Below are positions 9,032 to 17,257 of a stretch of DNA of 54,660 bases, in pieces. Under the pieces are notes generated by a model that was not told where the DNA came from, did no database searches, and saw nothing but the letters and a program-made list of their open reading frames with translations. The DNA is from Cyanobacteria bacterium OH_CBB_238. Its GTDB lineage: Bacteria; Cyanobacteriota; Vampirovibrionia; Gastranaerophilales; Gastranaerophilaceae. The first letter of the stretch is position 1; every line of letters begins with the position of its first letter. The position numbers and the translations under genes are program-made. The DNA lies in contig JAEYQN010000197.1 of the NCBI GenBank assembly GCA_023409995.1, positions 1-54,660 of the forward strand, read 5' to 3'.

Positions 9032-9589
9032 TTATGTTGATGAAGAATTTGTTGGGTATAAGCTGTCAAGAACGCTTGATGTATCGTCATCGGCTGACTC
9101 TGAACCATAGAATGTACTCATGCTTGAAGATCTGAATGATTTATATTTATTTTCCATTTGGTGCTTGTCGGATTCGATCCCGAATGCTGAAATTTCGGCG
9201 CTTGTAACTCTGCCATCTTTATCTTTATCTATTTGGTTGAAATATGTTAGAACAGTATCTGTTAGTGTGCTGCTACCGCCAGATGCACACAACTGGCTAA
9301 TTTCATTATATGTTAACCCTTTTTGTTGCATTGCTGTTGTTAATTTTGTTATGTCTTTAGAGCTTATATTTCCATCTCCATCAGAATCTATGCTTGAGAA
9401 GTTAGAAGTTAAATAGCTCATAAAGGAGTTATTTGAACCTAGTAATGAAACTACTTCATCAGATGGGTCGGTAAGGGAGCTTAAGGATAATTTACCATTA
9501 GAACCACTAAGTGATAATAGTGTTGAATATGTACTGCTTAAACCGGCAGTAGCTGAGCTAAATAAGCTCTGTCCATTTAAATATGTCAT
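9032..9589 (-). CDS. EF-hand calcium-binding protein
   Basis: A 185-aa Ser/Thr-rich protein with two canonical EF-hand loops. Loop 1 has D68, D70, D72, N74 and D79 (DSDGDGNISSKD). Loop 2 has D121, D123, D125, R127 and E132 (DKDKDGRVTSAE). All oxygen-ligand positions are filled, so calcium binding is likely. No signal peptide is visible: the N-terminus MTYLNGQSLFSSATAG is polar. The C-terminal 40 residues are Ser/Asp-rich and probably disordered. The partner or role is unknown. It is monocistronic, ahead of the oppositely oriented recR operon terminator. Confidence 0.85.
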   Translation of the reverse strand: MTYLNGQSLFSSATAGLSSTYSTLLSLSGSNGKLSLSSLTDPSDEVVSLLGSNNSFMSYLTSNFSSIDSDGDGNISSKDITKLTTAMQQKGLTYNEISQLCASGGSSTLTDTVLTYFNQIDKDKDGRVTSAEISAFGIESDKHQMENKYKSFRSSSMSTFYGSESADDDTSSVLDSLYPTNSSST

Positions 9590-9673
9590 TTTTGATACTC
9601 CAAAATTCTAACCTTCGCTTTATTATTTTAATTATATTTTTTACAAAGTAAACCATTTATATGGCTGAATTAT

Positions 9674-9708
9674 AAATGGCTCTAACGAGTTATTCGTTAG
9701 AGCCATTT
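9674..9708 (-). terminator. Terminator of the Cys/Pro-rich protein gene
   Basis: A 15-bp perfect inverted repeat (9674-9688 with 9694-9708, loop of 5) about 20 nt beyond the stop of the minus-strand gene at 9729. On the minus strand the stem is followed by TATAATT, so the U-tract is modest but the stem is strong. Confidence 0.8.
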
Positions 9709-9728
9709 TAAGGAATATCAAAAACAAA

Positions 9729-10373
9729 TTAGCTTTGCTTGCAGCAGCAGCTGCCTTTTTTTAGTTGTTTATATTTTTTTGATTCTTCTTTTGTTATTTC
9801 TTTGTATTTTTTCAATTGATCTTTTGTAAGTAATTCTTTTAAGTTTTCTTGGTAACAAGCCCATTTTTCTTTTATGTCTTTTTTGACATTTTTAATTGTT
9901 TTCTTCTGATTTTTAATTTCTTGAGGAGTTGCACATCCTTTAATCATTTCACAAAGTTTTTGTTTTTCACATGCTAGACGTTTTTTAATACTTTCAGTGT
10001 CACATAAATATTTATTGTAAATGCAATTTGCTTTATCAAATTGACATTGATTCAAGCATAATTTTTTAAATAAATCACATTGAGAAAGCTGATAACAATT
10101 TGATTCTTCTTTTATAACAGCTTCGGTTGGAACCTTGCATCCACATGAGTTGTTTTCAACATTTGTACAAGGTGCCGGGCATGGTGGTGGACAAGGTGTA
10201 GCACATGGGGGTGGACAAGGTGGTGTTACATTTGGGGTAGTACAAACTGGAGCCGCAGGTGCTTCACAAGGTGGGGTACAAGGTTTAGTTGTGGTTTTGC
10301 ATGGACAAGCTGCTTCTGAAGCCATAGCGCTAATAAATACCATGCTACAAAGTAAAAGTGACAGTTTTTTCAT
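9729..10373 (-). CDS. Secreted Cys/Pro-rich protein with LTxxQ-like helical C-terminus
   Basis: A 214-aa exported protein. Residues 1-21 form a Sec signal peptide (MKKLSLLLCSMVFISAMASEA), and the mature chain begins ACPC. Residues about 22-75 are Cys/Pro-rich (repeats such as PCPPPC and PCTPPC). Residues about 85-214 are helical and Lys-rich with spaced cysteines, and contain ELLTKDQLKKYKEI, which resembles the LTxxQ motif of CpxP/Spy periplasmic proteins. That resemblance is tentative. The protein ends SCCCKQ. AAAGGAGA precedes the ATG. A shorter relative with the same mature start lies at 38451. Disulphide-linked periplasmic or surface function is inferred; metal binding is possible. Confidence 0.75.
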   Translation of the reverse strand: MKKLSLLLCSMVFISAMASEAACPCKTTTKPCTPPCEAPAAPVCTTPNVTPPCPPPCATPCPPPCPAPCTNVENNSCGCKVPTEAVIKEESNCYQLSQCDLFKKLCLNQCQFDKANCIYNKYLCDTESIKKRLACEKQKLCEMIKGCATPQEIKNQKKTIKNVKKDIKEKWACYQENLKELLTKDQLKKYKEITKEESKKYKQLKKGSCCCKQS

Positions 10374-10537
10374 TCGATTCTCCTTTATCTCTCGTAGTGC
10401 TCAATTTCCTTTTTGCTAATGTAAGTATTATAAAATTTATTGAAATTTGCTATTAGATTTTAAGGTGATCTTTTAATTGATAAGGTGGGTAATATAAAAA
10501 TAAAAATTAGCGTGTATGTTTCTTCTAGTGCACTAAA

Positions 10538-10565
10538 AAAGGAGATGAAAAACATCATCTCCTTT
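10538..10565 (-). terminator. Terminator of rplJ-rplL
   Basis: Stem of 11 bp (10538-10548 with 10555-10565) and a 6-nt loop. On the minus strand it is followed by TTTTTTAG. It sits 28 nt beyond the rplL stop and ends the ribosomal transcript with no rpoB following. Confidence 0.92.
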
Positions 10566-10592
10566 AATCTCTTTTTATCAATTAGTGAATAA

Positions 10593-10958
10593 CTATTTGA
10601 TTTCGATTGTAGCGCCAGCTTCTTCAAGTTTTTTCTTGATTTCTTCAGCTTCTTCTTTTTTGATGCCTTCTTTAATAGCTTTAGGTGCTGCATCTACTAG
10701 ATCTTTAGCTTCTTTTAGTCCAAGACCAGTAATTGCTCTAACCTCTTTAAGAACGTTTATTTTGTTAGCACCAGCAGAAGCCAAGATAACAGAAACTTCT
10801 GTAACTTCTTCAGCAGCTTCAGCAGCAGGGGCTGCAGCAGCAACAGCTACAGGAGCAGCAGCAGAAACGCCGAATTTTTCTTCCATAGCTTTTACTAATT
10901 CAGCAGCTTCGATTAATGTTAATTTTTCAATTGATTCTAAGATTGATTCTACACTCAT
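10593..10958 (-). CDS. rplL: 50S ribosomal protein L7/L12
   Basis: The L7/L12 stalk protein, which recruits translation GTPases to the ribosome. The 121-aa product has the N-terminal dimerisation helix ([19 protein letters not shown]), the Ala-rich hinge at about residues 34-52, and the globular domain with [20 protein letters not shown] and the C-terminal [10 protein letters not shown]. Every family hallmark is present and the length is typical. It follows rplJ after 54 nt on the minus strand and is closed by a terminator. Confidence 0.98.
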   Translation of the reverse strand: MSVESILESIEKLTLIEAAELVKAMEEKFGVSAAAPVAVAAAAPAAEAAEEVTEVSVILASAGANKINVLKEVRAITGLGLKEAKDLVDAAPKAIKEGIKKEEAEEIKKKLEEAGATIEIK

Positions 10959-11012
10959 TTTAATTCTCCTTTTTTATTATGTGTATTATTGTCGTTAATT
11001 TTACCTATGCGA

Positions 11013-11534
11013 TTAGGCAGATTTTTGTTTTGCAACTGCATCTACGGCTCTTACTAAACTGCTCATTACAGCGTTTACAGCGCCAGCGATACCTGTTGCA
11101 GGTGAATTTATGCAGCCAAGCATTTTTGCATAAAGTTCTTCTTTTGAAGGAAGTTCTGCAAGTGCTTTAGCATCTTTTGCATCCAATAATTGTCCGTCAA
11201 GTGCTGCAGCAATAATTTCACCTTTTTTCTTTGTTTTGATGAATTTAGCTACAATTTTTGCAGGTGCTGCTTGATCTCCATAACCAAATGCTATAGCAAT
11301 TGGCCCTTTTAGAGAGTCTGTAAGGACTTCAAATTCAGTACCTTTTACGGCTAATTTTGCTAATGTATTTTTAGTAACCATATAGTCACTGTTTTCTTTT
11401 TGAAGTTCGCGACGTAAAGTCGTGATTTCTTCCACAGAAAATCCTCTATATTCTGTTACTAGAGCCACAGTAGCTTGGTTGACCTTTTTTTTGATTGCTT
11501 CAACTTTGTCTTGTTTAAAGGCTTTAGTTGCCAT
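11013..11534 (-). CDS. rplJ: 50S ribosomal protein L10
   Basis: L10 anchors L7/L12 dimers to the 23S rRNA stalk base. The 173-aa product from the ATG at 11534 begins MATKAFKQDK and contains the family sequences LVTEYRGFSVEEITTLRREL and VTKNTLAKLAVKG. AAGGAGC lies 7 nt upstream of this ATG. An upstream in-frame ATG at 11615 would add 27 residues and is rejected because it lies in the leader. The C-terminal helix that binds L7/L12 is present (IAGAVNAVMSSLVRAVDAVA). The gene is preceded by an L10-type leader, so autoregulation is expected. Confidence 0.97.
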   Translation of the reverse strand: MATKAFKQDKVEAIKKKVNQATVALVTEYRGFSVEEITTLRRELQKENSDYMVTKNTLAKLAVKGTEFEVLTDSLKGPIAIAFGYGDQAAPAKIVAKFIKTKKKGEIIAAALDGQLLDAKDAKALAELPSKEELYAKMLGCINSPATGIAGAVNAVMSSLVRAVDAVAKQKSA

Positions 11535-11654
11535 GATATGCTCCTTTTTAATTTGTATCGACCTTAATTTTGTAACGTAAAAAATTACGTTTTGAACCTT
11601 CAAAGCGTAAATCACAATCTTTTATTATTTAATAGTTTGACTATTTAAAAGTTT

Positions 11655-11715
11655 AATGATCCTAGGCTGGGTTTTCTTTTAAGGCTTTCGCCCCCTAGCT
11701 TTCTTCGGTTCGTTT
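11655..11715 (-). promoter_or_regulatory. Ribosomal protein L10 leader (autoregulatory mRNA element)
   Basis: On the minus strand this stretch reads ACCGAAGAAAGCTAGG, then GGCGAAAGCCTTAA, then CCCAGCCTAGGAT. The outer halves pair (GCTAGG with CCTAGG) around an inner GGC-GAAA-GCC hairpin. This is the layout of the known L10 leader bound by the L10(L12)4 complex, including the CCGAAGA and CCTTAA segments. It starts just downstream of a predicted promoter. Confidence 0.85.
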
Positions 11716-11719
11716 AATT

Positions 11720-11748
11720 ATGTTATGTAAAACATGTTTTAAAATCAA
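11720..11748 (-). promoter_or_regulatory. Probable sigma-70-type promoter of rplJL
   Basis: On the minus strand: TTGATT (11748-11743), a 17-bp spacer, then TAACAT (11725-11720). The predicted start at about 11713 falls at the first bases of the L10 leader, which supports the call. Confidence 0.6.
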
Positions 11749-11902
11749 GCACCATGTTAAATTTAGTTAATTTTCAAAAAAATGACTCCATTTGGTAATT
11801 CTGTTGCAAATAAGAAGAGAGAGTTTTTTGTTTAAAAGTTTTTTTGAAAATAAAAATTATTCAAGGTACAATTATTTTTTAATTTATGTAACAAAAAAGT
11901 GA

Positions 11903-11931
11903 TTTACAAATATTAAATTTATTTATACAAT
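11903..11931 (+). promoter_or_regulatory. Probable promoter of infC-rpmI-rplT
   Basis: TTTACA at 11903-11908, a 17-bp spacer, and TACAAT at 11926-11931. The predicted start at about 11938 leaves a 5' leader of about 25 nt with an AGGAGG site before infC. Confidence 0.7.
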
Positions 11932-11963
11932 GTCAGAGTACTTAAAAATAGGAGGACTATACC

Positions 11964-12494
11964 ATTAGTAGAGATTTTAACCAAGGCGGCCCGTTAATTA
12001 ACAGAAATATAAGATCAAAAGATGTTAGGCTTATTGATGATGAAGGAAATAACCATGGAGTTATTTCTACGCTCAAAGCCTTAGGAATGGCCGAAGATAA
12101 AGACTTGGATCTGGTAGTTGTTTCTCCTAATCAAGAACCTCCTGTAGCAAAAATAATGGACTACGGAAAATATAAATACGAAGTTGAAAAAAGAGCTAAA
12201 GAAGCAAAGAAAAAACAACATACGGTTGATGTTAAAGAAATAAAAATCAGGTACAAAATTGATGTACATGATTATAATGTAAGAATTAAAAACATTAAGA
12301 AATTTTTGTTGGGCGGAAATAAAGTTAAGATAGTTGTAATGTTGCGCGGAAGAGAAATGCAGCATAGCAAATTGGCTTTTGACTTGGCCAACAGATTTTT
12401 GGCAGATCTTGAAGGTGAGGCTATGACAATAGAAAAAAAACCATCATTGGATGGAAGAAATGTTGTTACCATGCTTGCACCAACTCATGTTTGA
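11964..12494 (+). CDS. infC: Translation initiation factor IF-3 with an AUU start codon
   Basis: IF-3 binds the 30S subunit and checks start-codon choice. Family-conserved sequence begins upstream of the first in-frame ATG (12087): RDFNQGGPLINRNIRSKDVR, then LIDDEGNNHGVIST. Reading back, the only well-placed start is ATT at 11964, 8 nt after a perfect AGGAGG (11950-11955). This gives 176 aa, normal for IF-3. In E. coli and many other bacteria infC uses AUU, so that IF-3 represses its own translation; the same logic is inferred here. The C-terminal domain (EIKIRYKIDVHDYNVRIKN, then VMLRGREMQHSKLA) is intact. It heads the conserved infC-rpmI-rplT operon. Confidence 0.95.
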   Translation: MSRDFNQGGPLINRNIRSKDVRLIDDEGNNHGVISTLKALGMAEDKDLDLVVVSPNQEPPVAKIMDYGKYKYEVEKRAKEAKKKQHTVDVKEIKIRYKIDVHDYNVRIKNIKKFLLGGNKVKIVVMLRGREMQHSKLAFDLANRFLADLEGEAMTIEKKPSLDGRNVVTMLAPTHV

Positions 12495-12605
12495 TTTAAA
12501 ATTAAATTATAACCAATAGCTTGATGTTGTGGAGGCATGTCATAACCGTCAGCTTTGGCTTTGGTTTTAACCAGAGAAAGTAACATAATGTAGAAGGAGA
12601 AAACT

Positions 12606-12815
12606 ATGCCTAAAATGAAAACTCACCGTGCTGGCGCAAAAAGGTACAAAGTTACTGCCAGTGGTAAAATTCTTAGAAGACAGGCTGGTACTAAGCATTT
12701 ATTGCAACATAAGGGTACTAGCAGAAAAAGAAGACTTTCTTCAATGGTACAAGTTTCAGATACTCATTTGAAGCTTATATCAAAAGAGTTACCTTACAAA
12801 AAGTACTCACGTTAG
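12606..12815 (+). CDS. rpmI: 50S ribosomal protein L35
   Basis: Basic 69-aa L35. It starts MPKMKTHRAGAKRYKVT and contains GTSRKRRLSSMVQVS, both standard for the family. A GAAGGAG site precedes the ATG. It lies between infC and rplT as in most bacteria. The 111-nt gap from infC is longer than usual and may hold a control structure (a GGTT/AACC-rich stretch at 12510-12575), but no known L20 leader could be identified by eye. Confidence 0.97.
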   Translation: MPKMKTHRAGAKRYKVTASGKILRRQAGTKHLLQHKGTSRKRRLSSMVQVSDTHLKLISKELPYKKYSR

Positions 12816-12842
12816 TTTAAGAAATGAAGAAAGGATTATAAA

Positions 12843-13193
12843 ATGAGAGTTAAACGTGGAAACGTCTTAAGAAAAAGACATAAAAAAATTCTAAAATTAG
12901 CTAAAGGTTTTAAAGGCGCAAGAAGCAGAATATTCAAGGTTGCAAATACTGCTGTAATGAAAGCTTTGAAATATCAATACAGAGATAGACGCCATCTAAA
13001 AAGAAATATGCGTCGTTTATGGATTGTGAGAATTAATGCTGCTGTTAGACAACATGGTTTGAGCTATTCTAAATTTATGAATGCTCTTAAAAGATCAAAT
13101 GTTACAGTTAACAGAAAAATGTTATCTGAGATGGCTGTAAATGAACCTGAAGCATTTGCTGTTGTTGTGGAAACCGCAAAAGCAGTAAAATAA
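12843..13193 (+). CDS. rplT: 50S ribosomal protein L20
   Basis: L20 is an early 50S assembly protein and, in many bacteria, the repressor of its own operon. The 116-aa product starts [20 protein letters not shown] and carries [31 protein letters not shown] and the C-terminal RNA-binding region, all as expected. It begins 27 nt after rpmI, preceded by GAAAGGAT, and is followed by a terminator. Confidence 0.98.
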   Translation: MRVKRGNVLRKRHKKILKLAKGFKGARSRIFKVANTAVMKALKYQYRDRRHLKRNMRRLWIVRINAAVRQHGLSYSKFMNALKRSNVTVNRKMLSEMAVNEPEAFAVVVETAKAVK

Positions 13194-13217
13194 TTAGATT
13201 TAGACTATTAATTTAAT

Positions 13218-13246
13218 AAGAGTCCTAAGATTTAGGGCTCTTTTCA
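13218..13246 (+). terminator. Terminator of infC-rpmI-rplT
   Basis: An 11-bp stem (13218-13228 with 13232-13242, one G-T pair) with loop GAT and a TTTT tract, 24 nt after the rplT stop. Confidence 0.88.
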
Positions 13247-13334
13247 TTTATATGAATGATATTTCTGTTTTTATCTTAATTTTTTTGTTTTTAATTACGA
13301 CTTTTCAATTAGAGAAATTGGAGAGAAGTAACTT

Positions 13335-13733
13335 ATGGAAAATACATTAAATGGCATTTTAATTGTTCAAGATGATCTACAAAAAATAGTAAATTTTTCT
13401 GAAAAATGTTTGAAGGCAGGGATAGACGAATCAGGAATTTACGCAACGGTTTATGCGACAGATATTTATAGGCTGCTAAGTACTAAAAATATTTCTACAA
13501 TAATTATTGACTCAGAGTTTTATAACTTGTCTACTGCAGCAACACTTGCGAAATTTTCTGCAGAAAAAGGGCTTCAGGTTTTGCTTGTGACCTCAAATAG
13601 ATTCAAAAAAACCATAAGGATGATAATGGATAGAAATTTGAGATACATAAATCCTAATATTTCTTACAAAGATTTGGGTATAATTCTCAAGCCTACAATT
13701 AATTCAGCTATTCAAAAGGTTGTACATTTATAA
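13335..13733 (+). CDS. Receiver-like (degenerate CheY-fold) protein
   Basis: A 132-aa protein with a Rossmann-like alternation of strands and helices: GILIVQDD (1st strand and acidic pair), TIIIDSEF (third strand, with an Asp where receivers are phosphorylated), and LQVLLVTSN (fourth strand). The usual Thr/Ser and Lys-Pro switch residues are not clear, so phosphorylation is doubtful. GGAGAGAAG precedes the ATG. It stands alone between the ribosomal operon and a gene-free stretch. It may be a pseudo-receiver; similarity to the receiver at 2348 is structural rather than in sequence. Confidence 0.5.
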   Translation: MENTLNGILIVQDDLQKIVNFSEKCLKAGIDESGIYATVYATDIYRLLSTKNISTIIIDSEFYNLSTAATLAKFSAEKGLQVLLVTSNRFKKTIRMIMDRNLRYINPNISYKDLGIILKPTINSAIQKVVHL

Positions 13734-14030
13734 TCCTTTTAATGAATTTTGTTAAGAATAGATGATATTTATACACTTTAAAGATACTTTGTGTGTTGCT
13801 GGATAATTGGTGCAATTATTCTTTAAAAGTTTGTCTAGACAGTAATTTTTTATATTATTTTAAAGTTAAAAAATCTTAATAAAAATTTTATATATACGTT
13901 ATATATATCGGCTTTTGGGAAATATAATAATATAGCCAATTCTCTTTATTACTTATTTCCTCCACTCCTTTTCTCCATGACAAATTTTGCCGCAGATGCG
14001 GCCTTTTTTTTGCATTCTTTTATTACAGAT
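13734..14030. other. Gene-free 297-bp region with a plus-strand terminator
   Basis: No ORF with coding character. The stretch contains TA-rich palindromic sequence near 13890-13910 (TATATACGTTATATATAT) and a strong terminator at 13989-14011. The terminator is 250 nt from the preceding gene, so it may end a long 3' UTR or a small RNA. Confidence 0.5.
13989..14011 (+). terminator. Strong plus-strand terminator
   Basis: GCCGCA (13989-13994) pairs with TGCGGC (13997-14002; inner pairs probably open to give a loop), followed by CTTTTTTTT. On the minus strand there is no T-tract, so it acts on plus-strand transcripts. Confidence 0.85.
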
Positions 14031-14507
14031 TCATCCAATTAAGTCAAAGCTTCTTAATTTTTGAAATCTTGGTGTTTTTTCAACTATTTCATCTATATTT
14101 GGCAATTTTTCAGGTGTGATAACAGGAATCCCATTTTCTTTTGCTATTGTTATTTCTTCTATCATTCCGCCAATTGGTTTCCCAAAAACGCAAAGCGCAT
14201 CGGATCTTTTTACTAGTTCTCTTCCTGCATTCAAAATCATTTTTCTTTCCTCTGGCTTAGAATCGTCAGCAAGAAAGCATGCTTTGTCATGAAGCAATAC
14301 CGGAATGTCTCCATTTGCAACCACTTGTTTTGCATAGCCTATGGCTTTTTGCATATTCATTCTTATATGTGTTTGAAAGTCGATATTATCTTTATTGTTT
14401 TGGTCATAGTCACTTGCTAGGGAAGAACATACATATACTAATTTATTTGTTCCAAAACTTATATTTTTATTATTGTTTTGCACACTTGTAACACTAAAAA
14501 TTTTCAT
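14031..14507 (-). CDS. DUF4406-like Rossmann protein with N-terminal F-x-G patch
   Basis: A 158-aa protein from the ATG at 14507; an in-frame ATG at 14561 would add 18 residues that look non-coding. After the leader containing NISFGTN (residues 15-21), the domain runs LVYVCSSLASD, then AIGYAKQVVANGDIPVLLHD, then FLADDSKPEERKMILNAGRE, then SDALCVFGKPIGGMIEEITIA. This matches the DUF4406/DUF7768 pattern (VYVxSPxxGD, then PxxPH, then CDxxWVFG, then GMxxEI), a fold related to nucleoside 2-deoxyribosyltransferases and LOG proteins. Enzyme activity is unproven. It shares the short F-x-G patch with the LOG-like protein at 4104 although the domains differ. Confidence 0.65.
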   Translation of the reverse strand: MKIFSVTSVQNNNKNISFGTNKLVYVCSSLASDYDQNNKDNIDFQTHIRMNMQKAIGYAKQVVANGDIPVLLHDKACFLADDSKPEERKMILNAGRELVKRSDALCVFGKPIGGMIEEITIAKENGIPVITPEKLPNIDEIVEKTPRFQKLRSFDLIG

Positions 14508-14606
14508 ATTTTTCTGCCTAATTTTCAATATGTTATTACTATACAATATTGAAAATGGCAAAGGAAATATTTTACTAAAATCGTAATACTTTTTTACTAA
14601 AAATAA

Positions 14607-15278
14607 TTATACTAAAACTAGCTCGTTTTCTTCTGCAACCGAAACATATTTATACCCGGACATTTCTGCGATTTTTCTGCCCCATTCGTCTATTATTTCA
14701 TCAATTTCTTGGTTGTAAGAAATCAATTCGCCAACTTCAACGATAATTTTGGCTTTGAATGGAATCCAGTTGTATTCTTCAACACCTACAATTGAAATTG
14801 GTAAAATATCAGTCTTTACGGTCTTTGCTATTGCTGCGAATCCTTTGTTTACTTTTTCAATTGTTCTGTTTTTTCTTATTCCACCTTGTGGAAAAATGCC
14901 CAAAATCCAGTTTTTAGTTTTAAATATATCCAAAGCTGTTTTGATTGTAGAAACTTCTAATTTTTCTCTATTAACAGCGAATGCCCCAAGAGCGTCAATT
15001 GTCTTGGCTAATTTTGTGTTTTCAAATAACTCTTTTTTTGCCATAAATGCTAAGGGTTTTTTTATTGCATATGCGGCAATGAATGGATCGAAATAAGAGA
15101 TGTGATTTGGAGAGCATATGAATTTTTTATTTTTAGGGACATTCTGTGCACCTCTTAACTCTATTTTATAAAATAGCCACAAAACAGGTAGAGCAACTAT
15201 ATAAACCCCAAATAATTGAAATAAATATTTTTTCCAATGAAAATTTTTTGCATATCTTCTTGTATAATTCTCGCTCAT
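14607..15278 (-). CDS. plsC: 1-acyl-sn-glycerol-3-phosphate acyltransferase (PlsC family), copy 1
   Basis: A membrane-bound acyltransferase that adds the second acyl chain in phosphatidic acid synthesis. The 223-aa product has one N-terminal hydrophobic segment (about 18-38), motif I NHISYFD (H59 and D64, the HX4D catalytic pair), motif II around AVNREKLEVSTIK, and motif III IFPQGGIRKN. Canonical motif III is FPEGTR, so Gln replaces Glu and Gly replaces Thr. The neighbouring gene is a paralogue with H59 and D64 at identical positions, so this is a tandem duplication. Substrates may differ (another lysolipid is possible). Confidence 0.85.
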   Translation of the reverse strand: MSENYTRRYAKNFHWKKYLFQLFGVYIVALPVLWLFYKIELRGAQNVPKNKKFICSPNHISYFDPFIAAYAIKKPLAFMAKKELFENTKLAKTIDALGAFAVNREKLEVSTIKTALDIFKTKNWILGIFPQGGIRKNRTIEKVNKGFAAIAKTVKTDILPISIVGVEEYNWIPFKAKIIVEVGELISYNQEIDEIIDEWGRKIAEMSGYKYVSVAEENELVLV

Positions 15279-15337
15279 AACCGTTTATCTTTATTTCTAT
15301 CTCTCTTAATTATATAATAAAAATACTTGCGTATATT

Positions 15338-15979
15338 TTAGGTAAGTGCCGGTGAACAACCAGTTAATTCATCAATTGCTTTGCACCATTTTTCAATCAT
15401 TTCATCGATGTTTTCGCTATAGGGAATTAGTTCTCCGATTTTTACCACTATTTTTCCCGTAAACGGTATCTTTACGTCCTTATCAGCACCAATTATCGCA
15501 ACAGGTAATATGTCCGATTTTGTTGCTTTTGCAAGAGAAGCAAAACCTCTTGAGATGTTTGCCATTTTTCCATTTAGCGCCCGAGTTCCCTGAGGAAATA
15601 GTCCAAGTTTCCAATTTGTATTTTTAATTCCAAGAGCCGTTTTTATCGTGGAAACTTCAAGCTTTTCTCTATTAACAGCAAATGCTCCACACCAATCCAT
15701 TAATAATCGGGAGAAGAACTTTTCAAAAAGCTCTTCCTTTGCCATGTAAGCAATTGGTGTTCTTAGTGCTTGAATCATAATAAATGGATCTTTTGAGGAA
15801 ATATGATTTCCTGCAACAATAAATCTTTTGTTTTTGTCTATATTTTTTCTTCCGATGACCTCAAGTCTATACATTATTCTTATATATAGTCCAAAAGTCC
15901 AATTGCACACTATTTTTTGAAATAGCGCTCTCCAAAAATTGAATTCTTTAGTTGTTCTTTGTGAGAATTTTTTCGTCAT
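15338..15979 (-). CDS. plsC: 1-acyl-sn-glycerol-3-phosphate acyltransferase (PlsC family), copy 2
   Basis: A 213-aa paralogue of the downstream acyltransferase. The ATG at 15979 is chosen over one at 16048, because it places motif I NHISSKD at H59/D64 exactly as in copy 1 and because GGAAAC lies just upstream. Motif III is LFPQGTRALNG, closer to the FPEGTR consensus than copy 1. The stretch AFAVNREKLEVSTIKTALxI is nearly identical in both copies. The genes are 59 nt apart on the minus strand and probably co-transcribed. Two copies may give different acyl-chain preferences. Confidence 0.85.
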   Translation of the reverse strand: MTKKFSQRTTKEFNFWRALFQKIVCNWTFGLYIRIMYRLEVIGRKNIDKNKRFIVAGNHISSKDPFIMIQALRTPIAYMAKEELFEKFFSRLLMDWCGAFAVNREKLEVSTIKTALGIKNTNWKLGLFPQGTRALNGKMANISRGFASLAKATKSDILPVAIIGADKDVKIPFTGKIVVKIGELIPYSENIDEMIEKWCKAIDELTGCSPALT

Positions 15980-16076
15980 GTTTGTTTCCGTATTTTTATA
16001 TTTGCATTTTTCTAATAACAGTATATCAATAAAGCAGATATTTTGCACAAATATGAAAGAATTATTTCTTTCTATT

Positions 16077-16100
16077 AAGCTTGTAACAACAAGCTTTTTT
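16077..16100 (+). terminator. Orphan plus-strand terminator upstream of gap
   Basis: AAGCTTGT (16077-16084), loop AACA, ACAAGCTT (16089-16096), then TTTTTT. No plus-strand gene precedes it closely. It would stop read-through or antisense transcripts before the gap promoter. Confidence 0.75.
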
Positions 16101-16112
16101 CATTCTTGTAAC

Positions 16113-16141
16113 TTGATTATATATCATGTTTAATTTATAAC
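16113..16141 (+). promoter_or_regulatory. Probable gap promoter
   Basis: TTGATT (16113-16118), a 17-bp spacer, TATAAC (16136-16141). It lies about 50 nt before the gap ATG and just after a terminator. Confidence 0.6.
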
Positions 16142-16188
16142 TATCTTATAGTTTAAATTTTAGTTAGTTAAAAAGAAGAGGAGCTTAA

Positions 16189-17199
<1,011 letters not shown>

Positions 17200-17222
17200 T
17201 CGGGTAAGCTAAAAATCTTAAG

Positions 17223-17252
17223 AAAACCGCTTCTATAATGAGGCGGTTTTTT
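17223..17252. terminator. Terminator between gap and the S8 peptidase gene, possibly bidirectional
   Basis: Stem of 11 bp with one mismatch or wobble (17223-17233 with 17240-17250) and loop TATAAT. The plus strand ends in TTTTTT and the minus strand in TTTTC, so it mainly serves gap and may also serve the convergent gene. Confidence 0.9.
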
Positions 17253-17257
17253 GCATT

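Noticed and set aside
10140..10330. CRISPR-like short repeats
   Set aside because: The repeats are irregular Pro/Cys codons within a gene, without uniform spacers; no cas gene is present. No CRISPR array was seen anywhere in the window.
10135..10419. Gly-rich plus-strand ORF with repeats opposite the Cys/Pro-rich gene
   Set aside because: It is the antisense shadow of Pro/Cys codons; the minus-strand gene has a signal peptide, ribosome-binding site and terminator.
11535..11615. N-terminal extension of L10
   Set aside because: It lies in the leader and adds residues no L10 has; the ATG at 11534 has AAGGAGC in front.
12087..12494. infC starting at the first ATG
   Set aside because: This would drop conserved IF-3 sequence; AUU at 11964 with AGGAGG fits the family.
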